From a virus, in the IMG/VR virus record IMGVR_UViG_3300025154_002520, positions 1-21,204 of that record: 21,204 nucleotides of DNA; one strand, given 5' to 3'. Each line of letters starts with the position of its first letter. Positions within the stretch are counted from its first letter, which is position 1. This document shows, one piece after another, positions 5,765 to 12,333 of the stretch. Below the pieces are notes generated by a model. That model did not search any database and was not told the DNA's origin. It saw only the letters and a program-made list of their open reading frames with translations. The position numbers were made by a program, and so were the translations under genes.

Positions 5765-8092
5765 ATGGATAAACGAATGTTAGACTGCGCATTACATTAT
5801 GCCAGCTTCGGCTGGCGAGTGCTGCCGCTTCATACTATCATCGATGGTAAATGCAGCTGCGGCGATATCTCCGGTGCATGTAAGCCCGGCAAACATCCTT
5901 ACACACCGCTTGTACCAAATGGCTCCAAGAATGCCACTACCGATGAATCTACCATTCGCTTGTGGTTTGACGGCAGTATTGCATTAAATATCGGCATCTG
6001 CGCTGGCGAAGAGTCAGGGCTGGTTATTCTTGATATTGACCCCACCCATGGTGGTGATGAAGCACTTGCAGCACTTGAGCAAAAATACGGCCCGCTGCCG
6101 CAGACAACGGAGGTCATCACCGGCTCCGGCGGCAGGCATTTCTATTTCAAACATCCCGGCGGCGATATTCGCAACTCGGCAGGAACGCTTGGAACAGGGC
6201 TCGATGTACGCGGCCACAACGGATATGTGGTTGCGCCACCCTCTATGCACCTATCTGGCAATGAATATAAATGGAAAATAGACCCTCGCGGCCTCATGCC
6301 GGTCTTGCCACCGCCGTGGCTGATAGCGGCTAAAGAGACTACACCGCAATCGACAAGCGAACAGTCCGACGACAAAATCACAGAAGGTAATCGCAATGAC
6401 CGGCTCTATCGAATGGCCTGCTCAATGAGGCATAAGGGCTTTGACCAGGAGGCTATCTATCAGGCACTGGATATATTTAACAATAAAAACTGCTCGCCAC
6501 CGCTGGATAATAAAGAACTCAGTAATGTCGTGCAAGGCGCGTGCAAATATAAACCAGCTCCTCCGCCTGATGACCAACATATCCACCTGCCAGATGACAA
6601 CCCAGATACCATGGCCGAGGCATTTGAAGCATGGAGCCGTGATACCTGCGGTGTTATGCACCGCTACAACCAGATTGATGGCTGGAGTCTGTACTCAAAC
6701 AATAAGTATCAGCTGGTGGACAGCGAAGCGGAAATTGAAAAATATATCCGCGACTTCATTCGCGACCACGTCAAGTTCAAGGCAAAAAGAAAAAACGATG
6801 ATGGTACGTTCACCACCTATTACGCCAAGCCAGACAGGAAGCAAAAATCAGCCCAGTATGTCAACAACATAATAAAGTGGCTCCGCGATATGCCCGGTGT
6901 TCATCTGCGGCCGGGCCAGAAGGCGCCGTATTCATTAGATGGCAGCCTTAATCCGAGAAATGTCCTTGCGATGCAAAACGGCCTGCTGGATATAACCAAT
7001 CGTAAAAAACCTGTCCTGCTGCCCTTTACACCTGATTTTTACACGTTCAACTATTATCGGTTTCCCTACGACCCAACCAGGAAAGCGCCAAAATGGCTCT
7101 GGGTACTGGGTGAGTATTTTCAGGATGAAGATGGCAACCCGGATACTCTGGTTCCGGATATTCTGCACAGCCGCATAAAAAAATACCTTCTGCGAGATAC
7201 ACGGGACCATAAAATTCTTGCCATTGTCGGCAGATGCCGCTCGGGCAAGGGAACTATCGCCAGAACGATTCAAGAGCTTCTGGGCGGTGAGCGAAACGTC
7301 GCTACCATAACCATCTCAATCCTGGCATCGGACTTCGGACTCCAGCCGCTCTTAAATAAACAGCTTGCCATTATGTGGGACGCATCGCTGGCCGGCAGGA
7401 ACGGCGATACCAACAAGGCGGTTGAAATACTCAAAAATATATCCGGTGAGGATGGCATCCAGATTAACCGTAAGGGAAAGCCGCACCTGAATCTCGAAAA
7501 AATGCCAATCAATATAATGGTGGTGGCAAATAAGGTGCTCGACCTGCGTGATTCAAGCGGTGCTCTTGCCGGGCGTTTTACATTCCTCGAGACAACCAAG
7601 AGTTTTTACGGCCATGAAGATAGCAGTATTGAAGATCAGATTAGAGACGAAATACCCGGCATATTCAACCTCATCCTGGCAGTGCCGGAGGGCGAAATAC
7701 TCGAGCATCCAAAGAGCCATATACTCCAGACTGAATTTGAGGAACTGTCCAGTCCCTACATCGCATTTATCAATGAATGGTGCGTAATCGATCCGGACGA
7801 GTTTATACCTACTAATGTACTGTGGAAATACTATTGCCAGTGGTGCAAGCGTAACAACCATCAGGCGCCCAGCGCCCAGAAATTTAAGATAGATTTTAAT
7901 GGCGTTCATGACGGTATAAAACGCTACCGCCCGCAGCTCACCGAGCAGCAACTTTCCAATCTAAAGCTCGAATACAACCTGGACGCAAGAGCCGAAAGAG
8001 ACTTGGACGTAACCAATCGACCGCACTGTTATCGCGGGATAAATGTCGATCCCGTTGTCAAAAACATCTGGAACCAGGAGAAAAACGTATGA
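5765..8092 (+). CDS. PrimPol/D5-like primase-helicase
   Basis: This 775-aa replication protein would make primers and unwind DNA at the phage origin. Residues 1-190 form a bifunctional primase/polymerase domain: a Cys cluster CSCG...C..PGKHP (30-45), the metal-binding DID at 90-92, SGGRHFYFKH around 121-130, and GLDVRGHNGYVVAPP about 147-161. Helices for a primase C-terminal domain follow, then a D5-type N-terminal region. The superfamily 3 ATPase has the Walker A GRCRSGKGT (489-497, Lys495), IMWDAS and a sensor-like VVANKVLDLRD. The length and domain order match P4/D5-family phage primases. The start lies just after a decayed frame and has a weak ribosome site. The stop overlaps an ATG that leads into the origin-like repeat region. 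Confidence 0.95.
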   Translation: MDKRMLDCALHYASFGWRVLPLHTIIDGKCSCGDISGACKPGKHPYTPLVPNGSKNATTDESTIRLWFDGSIALNIGICAGEESGLVILDIDPTHGGDEALAALEQKYGPLPQTTEVITGSGGRHFYFKHPGGDIRNSAGTLGTGLDVRGHNGYVVAPPSMHLSGNEYKWKIDPRGLMPVLPPPWLIAAKETTPQSTSEQSDDKITEGNRNDRLYRMACSMRHKGFDQEAIYQALDIFNNKNCSPPLDNKELSNVVQGACKYKPAPPPDDQHIHLPDDNPDTMAEAFEAWSRDTCGVMHRYNQIDGWSLYSNNKYQLVDSEAEIEKYIRDFIRDHVKFKAKRKNDDGTFTTYYAKPDRKQKSAQYVNNIIKWLRDMPGVHLRPGQKAPYSLDGSLNPRNVLAMQNGLLDITNRKKPVLLPFTPDFYTFNYYRFPYDPTRKAPKWLWVLGEYFQDEDGNPDTLVPDILHSRIKKYLLRDTRDHKILAIVGRCRSGKGTIARTIQELLGGERNVATITISILASDFGLQPLLNKQLAIMWDASLAGRNGDTNKAVEILKNISGEDGIQINRKGKPHLNLEKMPINIMVVANKVLDLRDSSGALAGRFTFLETTKSFYGHEDSSIEDQIRDEIPGIFNLILAVPEGEILEHPKSHILQTEFEELSSPYIAFINEWCVIDPDEFIPTNVLWKYYCQWCKRNNHQAPSAQKFKIDFNGVHDGIKRYRPQLTEQQLSNLKLEYNLDARAERDLDVTNRPHCYRGINVDPVVKNIWNQEKNV

Positions 8093-8300
8093 AGCGTCCA
8101 AGCCAGTCCAACCATGTCCAAGTAGAAGTTGGACGCAAAAAAGCGTTTATCACTATTAAAAACGTCGAAAAAGTCGTCCGCGTCCAAGTGTCCAGGTATT
8201 TATCTATATTCTACATATATACATATACATGTATATATGCGCTATATATATACATAGCGACTACAAGTCAACTTGGACGCAACTTTGGGGGACACCTGAT
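7980..8300. other. Candidate iteron-type replication origin
   Basis: Copies of TGGAC/GTCCA cluster here: TGGACGC 7980, ACTTGGACGT 8001, GTCCA at 8096, 8106 and 8116 (exactly 10 bp apart), AGTTGGACGC 8127, GTCC 8176, GCGTCCAAGT 8180, GTCCA 8190 and ACTTGGACGC 8271. The consensus is ACTTGGACGC in both orientations. Between the last two groups lies about 70 bp of almost pure A+T, with the palindrome ATACATGTAT and a hairpin CGCTAT/ATAGCG. Iterons flanking an AT-rich unwinding element directly downstream of the primase-helicase is classical origin layout. A 71-codon frame (8089-8304) crosses it but has low-complexity Tyr/Ile content and is probably not a gene. Confidence 0.6.
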
Positions 8301-8711
8301 ATGAGAATTTCCCAGATAGAAAAAGCACAGACAAAAACGGCTGAAGCTGATGTCGATTTTGCCGCCCAGACATTTGCAATGCATGAGTATCTCTACGGCT
8401 GCATGGAGGATATGAGGTCGACATGGCGGAACAAATGGGATGCAGCGCTGGCTGAGGAGCGATGGGATGACATTCAGAAACTTATGTCGGCAATAACTCT
8501 ACTGCTGCCGGCATCAGAGCAAAGCATTATGGTTCCGGTGATGCTGAATTTTACACCGTGGCAAGACCACATGAAAATGTACTGGCCTACTGTGTGGATC
8601 GTTGACAGAGGGGGCAACAGGCATGGCCACATTGGAATGTTGATCTATGCTAGAAGCAAAGAGGCAGCACTCAAAAAAATACCAAAAGGATTTGAACTGA
8701 AAAATTGGTAG
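8301..8711 (+). CDS. Hypothetical phage protein
   Basis: A 136-aa protein from ATG 8301, preceded by GGGGGA at good spacing. The N-terminal 75 residues are predicted helical and acidic (EYLYGCMEDMRSTWRNKWD, LAEERWDDIQKLMSAI). The C-terminal half looks like alternating strands (PTVWIVDRGGNRHGHIGML) and ends in a helix and FELKNW. No motif identifies a function. It lies directly after the putative origin, so a replication accessory role is possible but unsupported. An upstream extension in the same frame runs through the repeat region and is rejected. Confidence 0.7.
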   Translation: MRISQIEKAQTKTAEADVDFAAQTFAMHEYLYGCMEDMRSTWRNKWDAALAEERWDDIQKLMSAITLLLPASEQSIMVPVMLNFTPWQDHMKMYWPTVWIVDRGGNRHGHIGMLIYARSKEAALKKIPKGFELKNW

Positions 8712-9142
8712 GGAAATGAACAAGAGCATAAATTTTTATCAGTGTGTCACAAAGACAAACAGAACAATATCGGTGATGTTGCCGGTAGCAGATAACAGTT
8801 TTTTTAACATAGGAGAACATGGTGATGTACATCAGGCAATTGTTACAAGGCAAACAAACGCACCACGTTTGCGCAGGTTCAAAAGAAATATCAGTACGCA
8901 GGTGTGTCCGAATACACAGACATCGAGCCACCTGTCGCAACGTGGTGCGAGTGTCGTTGCAAATAAAAAATTGGTTCCTCCGGACGCGAAAATTTTTTGA
9001 GACCACAGCGAGAACGGTTGCGTCATAAAAGAGATTCGGTCGCAGAACACACTTTTTTTAGAAAGGTATGAAAAATATCGTTTTTGAAATGAAAACGCAG
9101 TTTTTATCTTGAACGGTTAATTTTTTTTAAGGAGTACATATC
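8712..9142. other. Gene-poor stretch with a doubtful 94-codon ORF
   Basis: The only plus-strand frame of note, 8716-9000, starts GGGAAATG with the ribosome-like bases 2 nt from the ATG, and its product (MNKSINFYQCVTKTNRTISV...) matches nothing I know. Its second half coincides with a nested inverted repeat at 8860-8948, so coding is doubtful. After 9000 the sequence becomes A+T-rich and ends in AAGGAG (9130-9134), the ribosome site of the ParB-domain gene. No promoter can be assigned with confidence. Confidence 0.4.
8860..8948. repeat. Nested inverted repeat, potential structured RNA or DNA element
   Basis: The outer arms GCACCACGTTTGCG (8860-8873) and CGCAACGTGGTGC (8936-8948) pair over 13 bp with a one-base bulge. 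Inside, CAGGTG (8899-8904) pairs with CACCTG (8929-8934), the latter one base from the outer right arm, and GTGT/ACAC (8904-8907, 8914-8917) can form an alternative apical stem. The nesting suggests selection for a folded RNA or cruciform, not chance. It lies between the replication and methylation modules. The function is unknown. Confidence 0.5.
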
Positions 9143-9670
9143 GTGAAAATTGAAATGATGAAAATCAGTGAAATCAAGGCTTATTCGGGTAATCCGCGTG
9201 ACAACAGCGGGGCTATTGCCGCGGTGGCCGAGTCCATCCGCCAGTTCGGATTTAAGGTGCCGGTGATAGTTGACACGAACGGCACTCTTATCGCCGGCCA
9301 TACCAGGGTTCTGGCGGCCAAGGAACTTGGCATGACCGAGGTTCCCGCGATTCGCGCTGACGATTTAACACCTGAGCAGGTCAAGGCATTCAGAATTGCC
9401 GACAACAAACTGCACGAATTATCAAAGTGGGATTACGAACTGCTGCCGATAGAACTGGCGCAGTTGCAGGAGATGGACTTTGACCTTGGCGTACTCGGTT
9501 TTGATGAGAAAGAGCTTGCCCAGCTGCTTGCCTCGGATGTGGAAGAGGGTCTGACAGATGAAGATGCGGTTCCGGAGCCGCCAAAGGTTGCCACTACAAA
9601 GCCCGGCGATTTGTATCTTCTCGGCGGTAAGGTCAAATGTCCCAAATGCGGAAAGGAGCACAAGCTATGA
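9143..9670 (+). CDS. ParB-like N-terminal domain protein of a DNA-methylase module
   Basis: This 175-aa protein has the ParB/sulfiredoxin-like fold: a strand ISEIKAYSGNPRDN, the helix IRQFGFKVPVIV, then GTLIAGHTRVLAAKELG with the G-HxR nucleotide-binding motif (Gly52-Arg55), and a C-terminal helical part (VKAFRIADNKLHELS). In phages this domain is usually fused in front of a DNA methyltransferase and ends KPGDL.L...H.LLCGDS. Here the chain keeps KPGDLYLLGG and then ends in a Cys knuckle CPKC (166-169); the rest of that junction is found in the next two genes. GTG 9143 is the start, with AAGGAG 8 nt before. The stop overlaps the next ATG. It probably serves as a DNA-binding or NTPase partner of the methylases. 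Confidence 0.88.
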   Translation: MKIEMMKISEIKAYSGNPRDNSGAIAAVAESIRQFGFKVPVIVDTNGTLIAGHTRVLAAKELGMTEVPAIRADDLTPEQVKAFRIADNKLHELSKWDYELLPIELAQLQEMDFDLGVLGFDEKELAQLLASDVEEGLTDEDAVPEPPKVATTKPGDLYLLGGKVKCPKCGKEHKL

Positions 9671-10473
9671 TTTGCGAACATTGCCAATACGAGTTTGACA
9701 TATCAGAAGCCAATGTATCCGGTGGGCACCGCCTGCTCTGCGGTGATTCCACCAGTGGTGATGACCTTGCATACCTGATGCAAGGCGAAATTGCGGACAT
9801 TGTGTTTACCAGTCCTCCATATAACGCGGGTGATAATTCGCTCGGCGGTAATAAGAACATGACCGAGCAGAAGTATGCCAACGACAGCGATGACAAGCCA
9901 TCCGAGGAATATTTATCATTTCTCATGTCGGCAATTCTGAATGTTCAAAAACACAGTCTGTATCAGTTCATCAACATCCAGCAGCTGGCAGGCAACAAAA
10001 TCGCTGTTATTGACATGCTGTATGCGCTTCGCGAGCATTTTTGTGATGTTGCTATATGGCATAAGGGTGGCGGCCAACCGGCGATGTGTGAGTCGGTCAT
10101 GAATTCCCGCTTTGAGTACATCTTTATCTTTGCCACCGAATCCAACCCGAAGCGTCAGATAAAGACAAATGCGTTCAGGGACATATCAAATGTCTTTGAG
10201 CTTAATCCATCCGGCAAGAACTCGTTCTCCGAGGTTCACGCGGCGGTATTCCCCGTTGAGTTTGCCGAACACTTCATTTCGATGGGCGCAAAACAGGGCG
10301 CAATTGTACTTGAGCCATTTTGCGGCTCCGGTACGACGATAATCGCCAGCCATAAAAACAACCGGCGGTGTATGGCAATAGAAATAGACCCACTGTATGT
10401 GGATATTTGCGTGCAGCGATGGGAGGATTTTACCGGCAAGAAGGCAATTCGAATCAGAAAGGAACAACAATGA
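9667..10473 (+). CDS. DNA methyltransferase, N4-cytosine/N6-adenine type (SPPY motif)
   Basis: A 268-aa amino-methyltransferase that would transfer a methyl group from S-adenosylmethionine to DNA bases. The catalytic motif TSPPY lies at 48-52 and the AdoMet-binding EPFCGSGTT at 216-224. This beta-class order and the Ser before PPY are commonest in N4-cytosine enzymes, although some N6-adenine enzymes share it. The N-terminus holds CEHC (3-6) and GGHRLLCGDST (Cys25), the hinge normally joining ParB and methylase domains. ATG 9667 overlaps the previous stop. I see no restriction enzyme beside it, so it is an orphan methylase, perhaps protecting phage DNA. Confidence 0.9.
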   Translation: MICEHCQYEFDISEANVSGGHRLLCGDSTSGDDLAYLMQGEIADIVFTSPPYNAGDNSLGGNKNMTEQKYANDSDDKPSEEYLSFLMSAILNVQKHSLYQFINIQQLAGNKIAVIDMLYALREHFCDVAIWHKGGGQPAMCESVMNSRFEYIFIFATESNPKRQIKTNAFRDISNVFELNPSGKNSFSEVHAAVFPVEFAEHFISMGAKQGAIVLEPFCGSGTTIIASHKNNRRCMAIEIDPLYVDICVQRWEDFTGKKAIRIRKEQQ

Positions 10474-11330
10474 AAGCTAAATGTGAATGTGGACATGAAT
10501 TTGAATATACCCGCCAGGATGTAAAGGGCGCTCATGTGCTTTTATGCGGCGACAGCACCAAAGAAGAAGATGTCGAGCGACTGATGGCAGGCAAAAAGGC
10601 AGATATGGTTTTTACCGACCCACCGTACAATGTCGATTACGAGGGGTACACAGAGGATGCTCTGACAATTAAGTCTGATGCCATGACCGAGGCGCAATAT
10701 ATATCGTTCATGGAGGCATTCTTTGCGCGCTACCGGGAATGCGTATCGGACAATGCGGCGTTGTATATCTGTCACGCCTCGGCATGGCAGCGTGAGACAG
10801 AATGCGCAATGAACAGTGCCGGAATCGAGTCCCGCTGCCAGATCGTCTGGGTCAAGAATACCTTTGCATGGGGATTCGGCCGTTATAAGTTTAGGCATGA
10901 ACCCATCTTTTACGCTCATATTAAAGGCAAGCCGGATAATTGGTATGGTGATAAGACGCAGAACACTGTCTGGGAAGAGAAGAAGCCATCTGCCAGTCGC
11001 CTACACCCTACAATGAAGCCTGTTGAAATCGTAGAGCGGGCGATGGTGAATAGCTCGGTCGCCGGAAATATCGTATTGGATTTGTTCATGGGGTCGGGTA
11101 CGACATTGATTGCCGGCCATAAGAATGGCCGTGTAAGCTACGGCATGGAGATTGACCCGATTTACATGGATGTGATAGTCAAACGGTGGGAGGAGTTTGC
11201 GGGCAAGAAGGCAGTTCTGGACACAGAGTATAATTATGCCGCCGGAAGAGTTGATTATAGAAAGCACATGGAGCAAATCAACGACAAAACCCCAACCGCT
11301 ACGGCTGGGGTGTGTGAGGAGCAAAAATAG
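10470..11330 (+). CDS. DNA adenine-type methyltransferase (DPPY motif)
   Basis: This 286-aa enzyme has DPPY at 50-53, typical of N6-adenine methylation, and LFMGSGTT with Gly208/Gly210 as the AdoMet loop. LHPTMKPVEIVERAM precedes it, as in the beta class of phage methylases. The N-terminus again has a Cys knuckle (CECGHEF, 5-11) and HVLLCGDST (Cys26). It is a distant paralogue of the preceding methylase. ATG 10470 overlaps the previous stop (ATGA), and AAAGGAAC supplies the ribosome site. Its last codons coincide with the terminator of the opposing operon. Two active sites of different type suggest two target sequences. Confidence 0.92.
   Translation: MKAKCECGHEFEYTRQDVKGAHVLLCGDSTKEEDVERLMAGKKADMVFTDPPYNVDYEGYTEDALTIKSDAMTEAQYISFMEAFFARYRECVSDNAALYICHASAWQRETECAMNSAGIESRCQIVWVKNTFAWGFGRYKFRHEPIFYAHIKGKPDNWYGDKTQNTVWEEKKPSASRLHPTMKPVEIVERAMVNSSVAGNIVLDLFMGSGTTLIAGHKNGRVSYGMEIDPIYMDVIVKRWEEFAGKKAVLDTEYNYAAGRVDYRKHMEQINDKTPTATAGVCEEQK
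11286..11310 (-). terminator. Minus-strand terminator inside the methylase C-terminus
   Basis: Read on the minus strand, CCCCAGCCG, a 3-nt loop and CGGTTGGGG form a 9-bp stem (one G-U pair) followed by TTTTG. On the plus strand the same position is an A-C mismatch, so the hairpin is better for minus-strand transcripts. It lies 28 nt beyond the HARE-HTH stop codon. Confidence 0.7.
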
Positions 11331-11338
11331 TGGTCACA

Positions 11339-11824
11339 TCACTTAACCAATTCGAATTTGCCGCGCTCGGTTTTACGAAACCGGGCGTCGGCACCTTTTT
11401 CTTTGATTTCGCGCAATATTGCGGAATAAATCGTAGCCGATGGAGTCTTGCCAGCGGTCTTCCAATAGCCTTTTTCCAGCATCAGATTGACCATATTCTT
11501 GCAATTGAGCGGCTCGTTTGCTTCTTGGAGAACACACACCGCCGCACTCAAACCGCCAGTCTTGGTCGTGGTGCGTTCTTTCTTCTTGGTTTCGTCTTTG
11601 CTTGGCTCGGCGGTGTTTTTTATACCCTGCGTCGCCCTGTTGGCTTTGGCGTGATACAATCCACAGAGGCGGTCGGGAGACTTGATGATAACCTCCTTGT
11701 TGGTGTTGACGTTGACACCGACCCAATGGCCATCTGGGTTTCGACTCATGATGCGAATACCGACGGTATTCTTGCCGATCTTCATGGCGTAGATACTGCT
11801 GATTTTGATGTCTGCTTTTTCCAT
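11339..11824 (-). CDS. HARE-HTH (winged-helix) domain protein
   Basis: A 161-aa protein. Residues about 92-161 match the HARE-HTH pattern: LSAAVCVLQEANEPLNCKNM, ML...GYW, GKTPSATIYSAILREIKEKG and the wing RFRKTERGKFEL. The N-terminal 60 residues look beta-rich (GIRIMSRNPDGHWVGVNV), and a Lys/Thr-rich linker joins the two. HARE-HTH domains have been proposed to link DNA modification to chromatin or transcription (Aravind and Iyer). Its ATG (11824) has AAAGGA upstream. It is the second gene of a minus-strand pair that converges on the methylase operon. That setting fits a factor recognising or controlling methylated phage DNA, which is inference. Such proteins are numerous in Planctomycetota, from memory. 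Confidence 0.82.
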   Translation of the reverse strand: MEKADIKISSIYAMKIGKNTVGIRIMSRNPDGHWVGVNVNTNKEVIIKSPDRLCGLYHAKANRATQGIKNTAEPSKDETKKKERTTTKTGGLSAAVCVLQEANEPLNCKNMVNLMLEKGYWKTAGKTPSATIYSAILREIKEKGADARFRKTERGKFELVK

Positions 11825-11857
11825 AGTACTGGTCCTTTCAAAAAAATAATTATTTTT

Positions 11858-12016
11858 TTATCTGACTTCTTTACACACGGTCATCTTGACGATCATCTGT
11901 TTTGGTTGTCCCGGACGCGGCTTTATTACGTTGATGTCGTACCGACCATCCGTGTAAACACCAACCACTCGTCCGCGAATTCCTTTATTTTTACCTTTTG
12001 TAATCTGAATCTTCAT
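11858..12016 (-). CDS. Small KOW-like beta-barrel protein
   Basis: This 52-aa protein (MKIQITKGKNKGIRGRVVGV, then DGRYDINVI) looks like a KOW or SH3-like barrel: a basic strand, a G.RG turn, and a second strand, as in ribosomal L24/NusG C-terminal motifs. KOW domains bind RNA or protein partners. The start at ATG 12016 is well supported by GAAAGGAC upstream; a longer frame to 12097 has no better start. It lies 33 bp upstream of the HARE-HTH gene in the same minus-strand operon, and both have the same type of ribosome site. An RNA- or nucleoprotein-binding role is plausible but untested. Confidence 0.7.
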   Translation of the reverse strand: MKIQITKGKNKGIRGRVVGVYTDGRYDINVIKPRPGQPKQMIVKMTVCKEVR

Positions 12017-12126
12017 TTTTTTGTCCTTTCTAAATTTATGTTCTATGTTGATTACATCAGGCCAAGTTTTTCCGAACACATCAAGGCAAATAATCAATTA
12101 TTTTTAAAAATATGTGAGTTTTTTTT

Positions 12127-12333
12127 ATGACAGAATCAAACGATGTTAAACAGGGTAGCCCCCGGCTAAACCCTGCGGCATTAACCGTGGAAATAGCCGC
12201 TAAGATGCTTGGAATCCAAGTACAGATTATCCAGAAACATATCGAAGAAGGCGCTCCGGTAGCGGTGGATGGGACTATTAATCTGGTGCACTACGCAGCA
12301 TGGTTAAATAGCAGGATACAACATGGCTCTTGA
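12127..12333 (+). CDS. Putative small terminase subunit (HTH)
   Basis: A 68-aa protein with a helix-turn-helix: LTVEIAAKMLGIQVQIIQKH followed by GTINLVHYAAWLN. It overlaps the large terminase start by 11 bp. This is the place and size of a small terminase such as lambda Nu1, which binds the packaging site. The segment TINLV.Y..WL recurs at the N-terminus of the large subunit, showing a shared domain. The ATG at 12127 follows a run of eight T and lacks a Shine-Dalgarno sequence, which is odd. An alternative is a recombination-generated duplicate of the large subunit's domain. Confidence 0.65.
   Translation: MTESNDVKQGSPRLNPAALTVEIAAKMLGIQVQIIQKHIEEGAPVAVDGTINLVHYAAWLNSRIQHGS

Noticed and set aside
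8089-8304. 71-codon ORF overlapping the primase stop (ATGA)
   Set aside because: The start context is tempting, but the frame runs through iterons and an AT-rich palindrome, giving low-complexity Tyr/Ile sequence; an origin explains it better.
9667-11330. Restriction-modification system
   Set aside because: Two methylases are clear, but no nuclease or specificity gene is seen nearby, so only orphan methylation is supported.
11330-12130. 266-codon plus-strand ORF starting GTG with GAGGAG upstream
   Set aside because: It is wholly antisense to the HARE-HTH and KOW-like genes, which have clear domain patterns and good ribosome sites; its own product is Phe-rich without any motif.
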